NCBI RefSeq assembly: GCF_000717345.1
Contig: NZ_JNZA01000028.1
Location: 1 to 64,000 of the forward strand
Source: Streptomyces lydicus
GTDB lineage: Bacteria; Actinomycetota; Actinomycetes; Streptomycetales; Streptomycetaceae
DNA: 64,000 bases
Direction of reading: 5' to 3'
The position numbers and the translations under genes were made by a program. Positions 27,476-35,805 of this stretch are shown in pieces. The notes under the pieces are model-generated. The model was given only the letters and a program-made list of their open reading frames with translations, did not search any database and was not told the origin of the DNA. The stretch's first letter is position 1, and the number at the start of each line of letters is the position of its first letter.

Positions 27476-27937
27476 TCAGGGGTTCTCCCGCGGCCCGATG
27501 CCCAGCGCCTCGGTGGCCGTCGGATTCACCAGCAGCACGAGCACGACGAGCGCGGCCACGGCCAGCACGACGCCGCCCGCGACCAGCGCCCCGCCGCCGT
27601 GGACCAGCGTCCAGGCCACCGGCAGCGCCACGATCTGGGTGATCAGCGACGGGCCCCGGCTCCAGCGCCGGCGCAGCCACAGCCCGCGCGCGGCGACCAG
27701 CGGCAGCACCGCCAGCGCGAGCACGGTCAGCCCGCCCATCTCGGCCTGCTGCGGACTGTCCGGCGAACCGGTCAGCCCGTCGATCAGCATGTACGCGCCG
27801 AGCGCGGCCAGCGCGAGCCCCTCGACCGCGGTGAGCGCCGCGGCGGCGGTCAGCCGGGCGGGCCGGGAACCGGACGGCTCGGGTGCGGCGGGGGTGCCGG
27901 CGCTTCGCCGGGCGGACTGCTTCTGCTGACTGCTCAC
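27476..27937 (-). CDS. Small integral membrane protein of unknown function
   Basis: A 153-residue protein with a polar N-terminus of about 30 residues and four predicted transmembrane helices (about 30-50, 65-85, 95-115, 120-140). An acidic/polar tail ends GIGPRENP. I recognise no enzyme motif. The GTG at 27937 gives VSSQQKQSARRSAG; the ribosome site is weak (CTGGGG). It is convergent with sigH and divergent from the lipid kinase gene, as in the S. coelicolor sigH-wblE neighbourhood as I recall it. Conserved location suggests a real, but uncharacterised, gene. Confidence 0.8.
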   Translation of the reverse strand: MSSQQKQSARRSAGTPAAPEPSGSRPARLTAAAALTAVEGLALAALGAYMLIDGLTGSPDSPQQAEMGGLTVLALAVLPLVAARGLWLRRRWSRGPSLITQIVALPVAWTLVHGGGALVAGGVVLAVAALVVLVLLVNPTATEALGIGPRENP

Positions 27938-28033
27938 CCCAGCAGGGTAGCGCCGGGCCCCGGGGCTCCCGGGGATGCCCCGGATCCGGACGGGGCGTGA
28001 GATGGGTACCAGCAGGTAGGTACGCTGCTGCAC

Positions 28034-29017
28034 ATGCGCGCACTTCTCGTGGTCAATCCCGCCGCCACCACCACCAGTGCCCGCACCCGTGAAGTACTCA
28101 CCCACGCCCTCGCCAGCGACCTCAAGCTGGAGGTGGCCGAGACGCGGTACCGCGGGCACGCCCGCGACCTGGCCCGGCAGGCCACCGAGGGCGGCGAGAC
28201 GGAACTGGTCGTGGCACTCGGCGGCGACGGCACGGTCAACGAGGTCGTCAACGGCCTGCTCGCCAACGGCCCCGATCCGGAGTCGCACCCGCGGCTGGCC
28301 GTCGTCCCCGGCGGCTCCACCAATGTCTTCGCCCGCGCCCTGGGGCTGCCCAACGACGTCGTGGAGGCGACCGGCGCCCTGCTGGACGCGCTGCGCGACG
28401 GCAGCGAGCGCACGATCGGCCTGGGTCTCGCCGCCGGCACCCCGGGCACCGAGGACGAGGGCGTGCCGGAGCGCTGGTTCACCTTCTGCGCGGGCTTCGG
28501 CTTCGACGCCGGCGTCGTCGGCCGGGTCGAGCAGCAGCGGGAACGCGGCAAGCGTTCGACCCATGCCCTGTACATGCGACAGGTCGTACGGCAGTTCCTG
28601 GGCGAGGCGAACCGCCGGCAGGGGGTGCTCACCCTCGAACGCCCGGGCGGGGAGGACGGCGCCGCGGAGCGCGTCGAGAACCTCGCGCTGGCCATAATCT
28701 GCAACACCGCCCCGTGGTCCTACCTGGGCAATCGGCCGATCTACCCCTCCCCGGACGCCTCGTTCGACACCGCGCTGGATCTGTTCGCACTGAGCAAGCT
28801 GTCCCCGCCCGCGGTGGCCCGCTACGCCACCCAGCTGCTGACGTCAACGCCCGAGCGCGGCCCCCATGGCAAGCACGCGCTCTCACTTCACGACCTCACG
28901 AACTTCACCTTGCATTCGCAGGTGCCGCTGCCCTTCCAGATGGACGGTGACCACCTGGGGGTGCGTACGAGTGTGACGTTCACAGGCGTTCGCCGTGCAC
29001 TGCGTGTGATTGTGTGA
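28034..29017 (+). CDS. Diacylglycerol kinase-family lipid kinase
   Basis: A 327-residue protein with the DAGK catalytic domain. The N-terminal VVNPAA, the nucleotide-binding ALGGDGTVNEVVNG (GGDGT motif) and VVPGGSTNVFARALGL, followed by the PFQMDGDHLG region of the C-terminal lobe, are all in the expected order. It phosphorylates a diacylglycerol or sphingosine-like lipid using ATP. The ATG at 28034 begins MRALLVVNP. It sits 317 bp before wblE and divergent from a small membrane protein. Substrate not determined; actinobacterial homologues are poorly characterised. Confidence 0.93.
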   Translation: MRALLVVNPAATTTSARTREVLTHALASDLKLEVAETRYRGHARDLARQATEGGETELVVALGGDGTVNEVVNGLLANGPDPESHPRLAVVPGGSTNVFARALGLPNDVVEATGALLDALRDGSERTIGLGLAAGTPGTEDEGVPERWFTFCAGFGFDAGVVGRVEQQRERGKRSTHALYMRQVVRQFLGEANRRQGVLTLERPGGEDGAAERVENLALAIICNTAPWSYLGNRPIYPSPDASFDTALDLFALSKLSPPAVARYATQLLTSTPERGPHGKHALSLHDLTNFTLHSQVPLPFQMDGDHLGVRTSVTFTGVRRALRVIV

Positions 29018-29334
29018 GCAGTAGGGCCCAAAGTCCTTTCACTCGAACGTTTAGGCTGGTTCCCACCCCCTGGAATGACGGCTGTGACCGAGGCGACACC
29101 AAGGAATCAAAAAAAAGTTTCCGGAAGGGGTTGTATCCGCCGCCGAGGTTTGCGAGTCTCTTCATGGCGATCGGGACGGCCACTTCACCGGCCCCCTTGA
29201 GAGCCCGAATCCTCCTCCTCATTCCACAGGACCGCACCAGCGCAGCTGGGAATCGGCCCTTCCCTTGTGGAGGGATTCGTGAAAGCGTTCACATTCACAA
29301 GCAACGTTCCCGTATACGAGGAGATGGAGCAGCC
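29018..29334 (+). promoter_or_regulatory. 317-bp upstream region of wblE
   Basis: No coding sequence is supported. The region has an unusual AT patch (29100-29120, with eight consecutive A), and GGAAT-type elements at 29103 and 29248. I could not match a sigma-R promoter with correct spacing. It must contain the wblE promoter(s). Confidence 0.55.
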
Positions 29335-29592
29335 ATGGACTGGCGTCACCGCGCCGTTTGCCGCGAGGAAGACCCCGAGCTCTTCTTCCCCATCGGCAAC
29401 ACCGGTCCTGCGCTGCTGCAGATCGAGGAAGCCAAGGCCGTCTGCCGCCGCTGCCCCGTCATGGAGCAGTGCCTGCAGTGGGCGCTCGAGTCCGGCCAGG
29501 ACTCCGGCGTCTGGGGTGGTCTGAGCGAGGACGAGCGCCGCGCGATGAAGCGCCGTGCAGCTCGCAACCGGGCGCGCAACGCCAGCGCCTGA
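29335..29592 (+). CDS. wblE: WhiB-like iron-sulphur regulator WblE (WhiB1 type)
   Basis: An 85-residue WhiB-family protein. The four cluster ligands are Cys9, Cys37, Cys40 and Cys46 (CREED... CRRCPVMEQC), which bind a [4Fe-4S] cluster. The G-V-W-G-G turn at 58-62 and the basic tail (MKRRAARNRARN) complete the fold. Wbl proteins bind the principal sigma factor and respond to redox or nitric oxide. The ATG at 29335 follows GGAG. Size, and the next-door PdtaS-like kinase on the opposite strand, match the M. tuberculosis whiB1-pdtaS pair, so this is the WhiB1/WblE orthologue. A U-rich-tailed terminator follows. Confidence 0.95.
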   Translation: MDWRHRAVCREEDPELFFPIGNTGPALLQIEEAKAVCRRCPVMEQCLQWALESGQDSGVWGGLSEDERRAMKRRAARNRARNASA

Positions 29593-29690
29593 GCCAGCCT
29601 CCCCGTGGCCCCCGAGCCGCAGCGCGCAGTACCCCCGATGCACTCTCGGCGCTGAAAAGCCCGGTCGTTACCGCATCGCAATAGCTTTGA

Positions 29691-29714
29691 GCCCCGGACC
29701 GAACGGTCCGGGGC
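29691..29714 (+). terminator. Terminator of wblE
   Basis: GCCCCGGACC-gaac-GGTCCGGGGC is a perfect 10-bp stem with a tetraloop, followed by TTGTTGCTGT. It is one of the few hairpins here with a U-rich tail, 98 bp after the wblE stop. Confidence 0.85.
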
Positions 29715-29824
29715 TTGTTGCTGTCACGGGCCCGGCGGCCGGGCCGGCAACCCGCCGCCAGGGCCGGTCCCGATACCGTCCCGATAGCGTCTCGGTCCCG
29801 CCTCGGTGCGGTATCGGTGCGGTC

Positions 29825-31297
29825 TCAGTGCTGCTTCTCGGGCCGCACGGGCACATCGAGGACGACCTGGGTGCCGCGGCCGGGCGCGGGCACCATGTCG
29901 AACTTTCCGCCCAACTCGCCCTCCACCAGCGTCCGCACGATCTGCAGCCCCAGGTTTCCGGCACGGTGCGGGTCGAACCCCTCGGGCAGTCCGCGGCCGT
30001 TGTCCTGGACGGTGACCAGCAGCCGCGGCTCGGTACGGCTGCCGCCGCGCACCGCGCCGACCTCGACCACGCCGTGCTCCGCCTGCTCGAAGGCGTGCTC
30101 CAGGGCGTTCTGCAGGATTTCGGTCAGCACCATCGACAGCGGCGTGGCCACCTCGGCGTCGAGGATGCCGAAGCGTCCGGTGCGGCGGGTGGTCACCTTG
30201 CCGGGGGAAATCTCCGCGACCATGGCCAGCACCCGGTCGGCGATCTCGTCGAACTCCACGCGTTCGTCGAGGTTCTGCGACAGCGTCTCGTGCACGATGG
30301 CGATCGAACCGACCCTGCGCACAGCCTCGTTGAGCGCGTCGCGGCCCTGTTCGGAATCCATCCGGCGGGACTGCAGCCGTAGCAGCGCGGCAACTGTCTG
30401 CAAATTGTTCTTCACCCGGTGGTGGATTTCCCGGATGGTGGCGTCCTTGGTGATCAGTTCCCGCTCACGCCGTCGCAGCTCGGTCACATCGCGCAACAGC
30501 ACAAGCGAACCGATGTGTGTGCCCTTCGGTTTGAGCGGAATGGCGCGCAATTGAATGACGCCGTCATTGCCCTCGACCTCGAATTCCCGGGGGGCCCAGC
30601 CGCTGGCGAGTTTGACCAGGGCCTCGTCCACCGGGCCGCGGGCGGGCGCCAGTTCGGCGGTGGCCTGGCCCAGGTGGTGGCCCACCAGGTCGGCGGCGAG
30701 GCCCAGCCGGTGGTAGGCGGAGAGCGCGTTGGGGCTGGCGTACTGGACGACGCCGTCCGCGTCGAGCCGGATCAGCCCGTCGCCGGCCCGCGGTGAGGCG
30801 TCCATGTCGACCTGCTGGCCGGGGAAGGGAAACGTTCCGGCAGCGATCATCTGGGCGAGGTCGGAGGCGCTCTGGAGGTAGGTGAGCTCCAGCCGGCTGG
30901 GGGTGCGCACGGTCAGCAGATTGGTGTTGCGGGCGATCACTCCGAGTACCCGGCCCTCCCGGCGCACCGGGATGGACTCCACGCGTACCGGAACCTCCTC
31001 TCGCCACTCCGGGTCGCCCTCGCGTACGATGCGGCCCTCATCCAAGGCGGAGTCCAGCATCGGCCGGCGGCCCCGGGGAACGAGGTGGCCGACCATGTCG
31101 TCCTGGTAGGAGGTGGGGCCGGTGTTCGGCCGCATCTGGGCGACGGAGACGTAGCGGGTGCCGTCGAGGGTGGGGACCCACAGCACGAGATCGGCGAAGG
31201 ACAGGTCGGAGAGCAGCTGCCACTCCGAGACCAGCAGGTGGAGCCACTCGAGGTCGGTGTCGCTCAGAGCGGTGTGCTGGCGTACGAGTTCGTTCAT
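29825..31297 (-). CDS. Sensor histidine kinase, PdtaS-like (GAF/PAS plus HisKA_2)
   Basis: A 490-residue soluble histidine kinase. The N-terminal domain (about 1-150) is the H-kinase-N/GAF-like part of PdtaS, and a PAS domain (about 175-290) follows. The HisKA_2 segment EIHHRVKNNLQTVAALLRLQSRRM has the phosphorylatable His. The HATPase domain has the N box EILQNALEHAFEQ and DNGRGLPEGF. No transmembrane helix is present, so it senses a cytoplasmic signal. In mycobacteria PdtaS phosphorylates the antiterminator PdtaR. The ATG at 31297 is well placed. A close match to a DasR site lies 71 bp upstream. Confidence 0.92.
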   Translation of the reverse strand: MNELVRQHTALSDTDLEWLHLLVSEWQLLSDLSFADLVLWVPTLDGTRYVSVAQMRPNTGPTSYQDDMVGHLVPRGRRPMLDSALDEGRIVREGDPEWREEVPVRVESIPVRREGRVLGVIARNTNLLTVRTPSRLELTYLQSASDLAQMIAAGTFPFPGQQVDMDASPRAGDGLIRLDADGVVQYASPNALSAYHRLGLAADLVGHHLGQATAELAPARGPVDEALVKLASGWAPREFEVEGNDGVIQLRAIPLKPKGTHIGSLVLLRDVTELRRRERELITKDATIREIHHRVKNNLQTVAALLRLQSRRMDSEQGRDALNEAVRRVGSIAIVHETLSQNLDERVEFDEIADRVLAMVAEISPGKVTTRRTGRFGILDAEVATPLSMVLTEILQNALEHAFEQAEHGVVEVGAVRGGSRTEPRLLVTVQDNGRGLPEGFDPHRAGNLGLQIVRTLVEGELGGKFDMVPAPGRGTQVVLDVPVRPEKQH

Positions 31298-31619
31298 GGA
31301 GGGCACGCTTTGGAGCCTACCGGCGTACGGTGTCAGTGTTGTCCTCGCACGAGCATGGACAACCAATAATGGTCTAGTCCACAATTCAGCAAAGACTTCC
31401 GTTCTCCCCGCACAGGAGAGCGGATCGAGACCGACGCGCTCTCTGCCCTGACTGCGCCGAGGTCTCCGATCGACCGGTCCCAGGTCGGTGGCACCCCACC
31501 GCACACGGGGCTTCCTCCGACCGCACGGCGGGGCCGGGCGATGTGAGCTCCGGGCTGCGGTGCCGGACAGGTTGAGGGTCCTGTCCTGGCGCCGCGGCCC
31601 GCGGGTGTTTCCAGGGCCC
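31298..31619. other. 322-bp region between the PdtaS-like kinase and the tetR gene
   Basis: No supported gene. It holds the promoter of the kinase (minus strand), including the dre-like site described separately, and the end of the convergent-free tetR transcript. A CGGTGGC... stretch to 31600 shows no recognised element. Confidence 0.5.
31368..31383. promoter_or_regulatory. dre-like site (DasR binding candidate) before the PdtaS-like kinase
   Basis: The 12-base core at 31370-31381, TGGTCTAGTCCA, differs from the DasR consensus TGGTCTAGACCA at one position. It lies 71 bp upstream of the kinase ATG. Real dre sites before nagB and dasA are nearby. Binding is a prediction. Confidence 0.55.
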
Positions 31620-32273
31620 TTACGGGGCCGGGCGGGCGCCCGCGGCGCTCCGCGATTCCGCCGCCGCCTCCGGCCAGGCCCGCATCGCCAGCTCCACGAC
31701 CGCCTCCAGCGCCGTGCGCTCCGCGCCGTCCCGCGCCTGCTGGGAGATGCCCTGGATGACGGCGCCCACATAGTCGGCCAGCGCGTCGGCGTCCGTGTCG
31801 GCGGGCAGCTCACCGGCGGCGACGTCCGCCCGGACGGCGCTCGCGATCTCCCGGAGGTTGGACCGCCTCATCTCCCGCAGGGACGCGGCGACTTCGGCGG
31901 AGGCGGGCGAGATGTTCAGGGCGGCGCTGATGACGAGGCAGCCGCGGGGGCGGCCGGGCGCGGTGTACTCGGCGGCGGCTTCGCGCAGCGCCCGCTCGAC
32001 ACCGCGGCGGGCGGTGGGCTCCTCGGCCACCGCCCGGGAGATGAAGCCGCCGTAGAGGCGCCCGTACTCGGCGACGACCTCGTCGAACAGGGCGCGCTTG
32101 TCGCCGAAGGCGGCGTAGAGGCTGGGGGCGCTGATGCCCATGGCGCGGGTCAGGTCGGAGATCGACGTGGCCTCGTAGCCCTGCTCCCAGAAGGACCGGA
32201 CCGCCTGCTCCAGAGCCGTCTCCCGGTCGAAGGACCGGGGCCGGCCACGCTGCTTCGTTTCCTTGGTCGCCAT
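31620..32273 (-). CDS. TetR-family regulator divergent from an SDR
   Basis: A 217-residue TetR regulator. The N-terminal helix-turn-helix has RGRPRSFDRETALEQAVRSFWEQGYEATSISDLTRAMGISAPSLYAAFGDKRALFDEV, the AcrR/YxaF-like signature. The C-terminal helical ligand domain contains PRGCLVISAAL, similar to the TetR_C_16-type fold. It is divergent from a short-chain dehydrogenase gene with 123 bp between them. That gap carries two copies of a TAGCGA(C/G)CG(A/G)TAC element, so it most likely represses itself and the dehydrogenase until a substrate-like ligand binds. Confidence 0.92.
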   Translation of the reverse strand: MATKETKQRGRPRSFDRETALEQAVRSFWEQGYEATSISDLTRAMGISAPSLYAAFGDKRALFDEVVAEYGRLYGGFISRAVAEEPTARRGVERALREAAAEYTAPGRPRGCLVISAALNISPASAEVAASLREMRRSNLREIASAVRADVAAGELPADTDADALADYVGAVIQGISQQARDGAERTALEAVVELAMRAWPEAAAESRSAAGARPAP

Positions 32274-32284
32274 GGGACGAATTT

Positions 32285-32337
32285 TATAGCGACCGGTACG
32301 GAACGCGTGCTACGGTTTTTCTGTAGCGAGCGATACA
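32285..32337. promoter_or_regulatory. Paired TetR operator candidates
   Basis: TATAGCGACCGGTACG (32285-32300) and TGTAGCGAGCGATACA (32322-32337) are near-identical direct copies 37 bp apart, each partly symmetric (the second reads TGTA...TACA). They lie 12 bp before the tetR ATG and 60 bp before the SDR ATG. Confidence 0.6.
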
Positions 32338-32396
32338 CAAATCGTCCGCCGCGCGGAGGCCGTGCGCGCGGACGCCGATCGGGGAGGGGCACCGCC

Positions 32397-33170
32397 ATGG
32401 GCGCGCTCAGCGGCAAGACGGCACTGGTGACGGGCGGCAGCAGGGGGATCGGCCGGGCGATCTCGGAGCGGCTGGGGCGGGACGGGGCGCGGGTCGGCGT
32501 GCACTACGGCCGCGACGAAACTGCCGCCAAGGAGACGGTCTCGGCGATCGAGGCGGCGGGCGGCGAGGCGTTCGCGCTCCGGGCCGAGCTGGGCGCCTCG
32601 GGGGACGCCGAGGCGCTGTGGGCGGCGTTCGACGAGCAGGCCGAGGGGCTGGACATCCTGGTCAACAACGCCGGGATCAACACGGCGGTCGACGGGACGC
32701 TCAAGGGCATCGGTGAGCTGACGGCGGCGGACTTCGACCACCTCTTCGCGGTGAACACCAAGGCGCCGTTCTTCATCGTTCAGCAGGGGCTGTCCCGGCT
32801 GCGGGACGGCGGGCGCATCATCAACACCTCGACGGGCCTGACGCGCGGGGCGGCCAAGCCCGAGCTGATCGCCTACGCCATGACCAAGGGTGCGCTCGAT
32901 GTGTTCACCTCGACGCTGGCGAAGGACCTGGGACGGCGCGGCATCACCGTGAACGCGGTGGCGCCCGGCGCGGTCGACACCGATATGAACGCCGGCTGGC
33001 TGCGGGGGGAGACCGCCGCCGCGGCGCGGGAGAGGCTCCGGGCGATATCCCCGCTGGGCCGGGTCGCGGACGCCAGCGACATCGGCGACATCGTGGCCTT
33101 TCTGGCCTCGGACGACAGCCGCTGGGTGACCGGGCAGTGGATCGACGCGACGGGAGGCGCCCTGCTCTGA
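32397..33170 (+). CDS. Short-chain dehydrogenase/reductase
   Basis: A 257-residue classical SDR with a Rossmann fold. The NAD(P)-binding motif is TGGSRGIGRAI, NNAG is in LDILVNNAGINT, and the catalytic Ser-Tyr-Lys triad is at INTSTGLTRG and AYAMTKGAL. The C-terminal PGAVDTDMN is the usual substrate-loop segment. It probably reduces a ketone or oxidises an alcohol with NAD(P)H. The ATG at 32397 has GGGGAGGGG upstream. Regulated by the divergent TetR gene. Substrate unknown; the lack of a pathway context is typical of detoxification SDRs. Confidence 0.93.
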   Translation: MGALSGKTALVTGGSRGIGRAISERLGRDGARVGVHYGRDETAAKETVSAIEAAGGEAFALRAELGASGDAEALWAAFDEQAEGLDILVNNAGINTAVDGTLKGIGELTAADFDHLFAVNTKAPFFIVQQGLSRLRDGGRIINTSTGLTRGAAKPELIAYAMTKGALDVFTSTLAKDLGRRGITVNAVAPGAVDTDMNAGWLRGETAAAARERLRAISPLGRVADASDIGDIVAFLASDDSRWVTGQWIDATGGALL

Positions 33171-33281
33171 CGAGGCGTCGCCCGCCGGGGTACCCCGGCC
33201 CCTCCCGGTCATCGGGGCGACGGGAAATTGCCCCCCTCCGTTCGGGAGCGCCACCGGCCCCCGGGGACCGCCCTCTGGTAG

Positions 33282-33297
33282 ATTGGTCTATACCACA
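33282..33297 (+). promoter_or_regulatory. dre (DasR-responsive element) before nagB
   Basis: The core TGGTCTATACCA (33284-33295) matches the DasR consensus TGGTCTAGACCA with one difference and lies 41 bp before the nagB GTG. nagB is a known DasR target in S. coelicolor. Confidence 0.85.
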
Positions 33298-33337
33298 TGA
33301 CCGCGTAGGACCACTCTCCAGAACGGCAGGCCAAAGC

Positions 33338-34120
33338 GTGGAAGTTGTCATCGTTCCGGACGCCGCGGCAGGCGGCGAGCTGATCGCGGAGGCCATCGCC
33401 ACCCTGCTGCGGCGCAGGCCCGACGCGCTGCTCGGGGTGGCCACCGGCTCGACCCCGCTGCCCATCTACCAGGCGCTGGCGGCGAAGGTCCGGGCCGGCG
33501 CGGTCGACGCCTCGCGGACCCGTATCTGCCAGCTCGACGAGTACGTCGGCCTGCCGGCGGGGCACCCCGAGTCCTACCGCTCGGTGGTGCTGCGTGAGGT
33601 GGTCGAGCCGCTCGGTCTCGACGAGCACGCCTTCATGGGCCCCGACGGCACGGCCGAGGACGTCCAGGCCGCCTGCGAGGCGTACGACCGTGCGCTGAGC
33701 GAGGCCGGCGGGGTGGACCTCCAGCTGCTCGGCATCGGTACCGACGGGCACATCGGCTTCAACGAGCCCTGCTCGTCGCTGGCTTCCCGTACCCGCATCA
33801 AGACGCTGACCCGGCAGACCAGGGAGGACAACGCCCGGTTCTTCGACAGCCTCGACGAGGTCCCGCACCACGTCATCACCCAGGGCATCGGCACCATCCT
33901 GGAGGCCCGCCATCTGGTGCTGCTGGCCACGGGCGAGGGCAAGGCCGACGCGGTGGCCCATGCCGTCGAGGGCCCGGTCGCCGCACTGGTCCCGGCCTCG
34001 GCGCTGCAGCTCCACCCGCACGCCACGGTCGTCGTCGACGAGGCCGCGGCCTCCAAGCTGAAGCTCGCGGACTACTTCCGCGCCACCTACGCGGCCAAGC
34101 CGGACTGGCAGGGCATCTGA
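33338..34120 (+). CDS. nagB: Glucosamine-6-phosphate deaminase
   Basis: A 260-residue glucosamine-6-phosphate isomerase/deaminase that converts GlcN-6-P to fructose-6-P and ammonia, feeding aminosugars into glycolysis. Motifs are VATGSTPLPIY (phosphate loop), CQLDEYVGLPAGHPESYRS (catalytic Asp) and LLGIGTDGHIGFNEP (the catalytic His and active-site lid). The GTG at 33338 starts MEVVIVPDAA; the longer open frame is non-homologous. A dre site lies upstream, so it is repressed by DasR and induced when GlcN-6-P accumulates. Next to the das gene cluster, as in S. coelicolor. Confidence 0.97.
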   Translation: MEVVIVPDAAAGGELIAEAIATLLRRRPDALLGVATGSTPLPIYQALAAKVRAGAVDASRTRICQLDEYVGLPAGHPESYRSVVLREVVEPLGLDEHAFMGPDGTAEDVQAACEAYDRALSEAGGVDLQLLGIGTDGHIGFNEPCSSLASRTRIKTLTRQTREDNARFFDSLDEVPHHVITQGIGTILEARHLVLLATGEGKADAVAHAVEGPVAALVPASALQLHPHATVVVDEAAASKLKLADYFRATYAAKPDWQGI

Positions 34121-34140
34121 CCGAACCGGCAGGGCATCTG
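34107..34140 (+). repeat. Short direct repeat at the nagB stop codon
   Basis: GGCAGGGCATCTG occurs at 34107-34119, spanning the last codons, and again at 34128-34140, 21 bp apart. It looks like a small tandem duplication of the gene end. Confidence 0.6.
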
Positions 34141-34214
34141 GGGGCAGCTCGGCACAGGGGGCAGCGCCCGGTGGTCCGTGAGGGCGCGGAGCGGGCGGGC
34201 CGGGCCGGTTGCCG

Positions 34215-35702
34215 TCAGGCGATCCAGTGGGGTCGTGGGGTGGTGGACGCGGGCGAAAGGCCCTCGGCGAGGGCGGTGGCCATGCGGCGTACGGCCTCGC
34301 GGAGGGTGTCCGGGGGCGCCGTGTAGGGGACGCGCAGGCGCTGTTCGAAGATGCCGGGGTCGGTGGCGAAGTGGGTGCCGCCCTCGATGCGCACGCCGTG
34401 GTCACGGGCCTGTTCGGCCAGCGCCGCGGCGACGGGTGCGCCCAGGTCGGCCCAGAGCGACAGCCCGCCGGGCGGCAGGCGCCAGGTCCACTGCGGGAAG
34501 TGCTCGGCCAGGGCGGCGGCCAGTGCGGCGCGCTGCCCGCGCAGCTGTTCCAGTCGCGGCGGCAGCAGCTCCCCGGCCCGCGCCAGCAGGTGCAGGGCGA
34601 GAAGCTGGTCCAGCACCGAGCCGCCCATGTCGGTGGCGACCCGCTGGCCGGCGAGTTCGGTGACGAGCCGGGCCGGGGCGCGCAGCCAGCCGATCCGCAG
34701 CCCCGCCCAGTGGGTCTTGCTCATCGAGCCGATGGTGATGACCTGCCCGGTGCCACCGGGCGTGGCGTGGGAGGCGAAGGGCGGCGGGGCGGGGACGTCG
34801 AGGGCGAGGTCGGCCAGGGTCTCGTCGATGACCAGCCAGGTGCCGGTGCGCGCCGCGGCGTGCAGCAGCCGGACGCGTTGCGGGGCGGGCATGAGGCAGC
34901 CGGTCGGGTTGTGGAAGTCGGGTATCAGATAGGCCAGTCGGGGCACCGCCTGGCGCAGTGTCGAGGCGACGATCCCGATGTCCCAGCCGGTGTCGGTCAC
35001 CGGGACCGACACGGTGCGCAGCCGGGCGCGGCGCATGGCGTCCAGCGCGTTCGGATAGGACGGGTTCTCGACCATGACCCGGTCGCCCGGGCGGCACAGC
35101 ACTCCCAGGACGAGGGTGAGGGCGTGCTGGGCGCCGGAGGTCACCAGGATCTGTTCGGGCACGGTGGCCAGGCCGCGCCGGGTGAACCGCTCGGCGACGG
35201 CGGCGCGCAGGTCCGGGAGCCCGTAGGGGTGGTAGCCGGGCGTGTGCGCGTGCGCGGCCAGTTGGGGGGCGACCCGGGCGAGCGCGTCGGTGAGCGCCTC
35301 CGCCGGCAGTCCGGGAGCCGCCCGGGCCAGGTCGATCGCGGTGTCCTCGGGGCCGAGGAGCCGGGTGACGCCGTGCGGCGTGCGGCCCTCCGGCAGGTCC
35401 GTCCAGGTCCCGGCGCCTTGCCTGCTGTACGCGTAACCGCCCTCGCGCAGCAGGTCGTACCCGGCGGTGACGGTGGCCCGGCTGGTGTTCAGGGCGGCGG
35501 CCAGTTCCCGCTCGGCGGGGAGCCTGACGTGCAACGCGATCCGTCCGTCCAGGATGAGTTCGCCGATCGCCCGGGCCAGCCGGCGGTAGGCGGGGCGCGC
35601 GCCCGCCGGGTCGGGCAGCATCGCGGCGAGCCGACGGCTGCCGAGGGTCCGGTCGCCGCGCTCCCGGCCCTCCGGGGAGTGCGGTGCAGGCGCGTCGGTC
35701 AT
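34215..35702 (-). CDS. MocR/PdxR-type regulator (GntR winged helix plus aminotransferase domain)
   Basis: A protein of about 495 residues. The GntR winged helix (about 35-105) has LHVRLPAERELAAALNTSRATVTAGYDLLREGGY. It is followed by a fold-type I aminotransferase-like domain with YHPYGLPDLRAAVAERF, the PDFHNPTGCLMP segment and a Schiff-base lysine in ITIGSMSKTHWAGLRIGW. MocR proteins bind PLP and activate or repress nearby genes. The ATG at 35702 was chosen for its ribosome site (AGGGGA); another ATG three codons upstream is possible. Divergent from a YczE-like membrane gene with ATTGGCCC repeats between. YczE is the classical partner of MocR. Confidence 0.93.
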   Translation of the reverse strand: MTDAPAPHSPEGRERGDRTLGSRRLAAMLPDPAGARPAYRRLARAIGELILDGRIALHVRLPAERELAAALNTSRATVTAGYDLLREGGYAYSRQGAGTWTDLPEGRTPHGVTRLLGPEDTAIDLARAAPGLPAEALTDALARVAPQLAAHAHTPGYHPYGLPDLRAAVAERFTRRGLATVPEQILVTSGAQHALTLVLGVLCRPGDRVMVENPSYPNALDAMRRARLRTVSVPVTDTGWDIGIVASTLRQAVPRLAYLIPDFHNPTGCLMPAPQRVRLLHAAARTGTWLVIDETLADLALDVPAPPPFASHATPGGTGQVITIGSMSKTHWAGLRIGWLRAPARLVTELAGQRVATDMGGSVLDQLLALHLLARAGELLPPRLEQLRGQRAALAAALAEHFPQWTWRLPPGGLSLWADLGAPVAAALAEQARDHGVRIEGGTHFATDPGIFEQRLRVPYTAPPDTLREAVRRMATALAEGLSPASTTPRPHWIA

Positions 35703-35720
35703 ACCAACCATTCCCCTGGT

Positions 35721-35773
35721 ATTGGCCCTGCTCTCCGGGCCAATGACTCTACAGAATCGCCGCATTGGCCCTG
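35721..35773. promoter_or_regulatory. MocR operator array (three ATTGGCCC elements)
   Basis: ATTGGCCCTG occurs at 35721-35730 and again at 35764-35773 in direct orientation, 43 bp apart. An inverted copy GGGCCAAT is at 35737-35744. All lie between the mocR gene and the yczE-like gene, the layout known for MocR targets, which bind direct repeats on one face of DNA. Confidence 0.7.
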
Positions 35774-35805
35774 GAGCAGGACAAGCATCACAGGAGGCGA
35801 GCGGT

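Noticed and set aside
29103..29270. Sigma-R promoter upstream of wblE
   Set aside because: GGAAT and GGGAAT elements exist, but no GTT lies 18 bases downstream of either; spacing fails.
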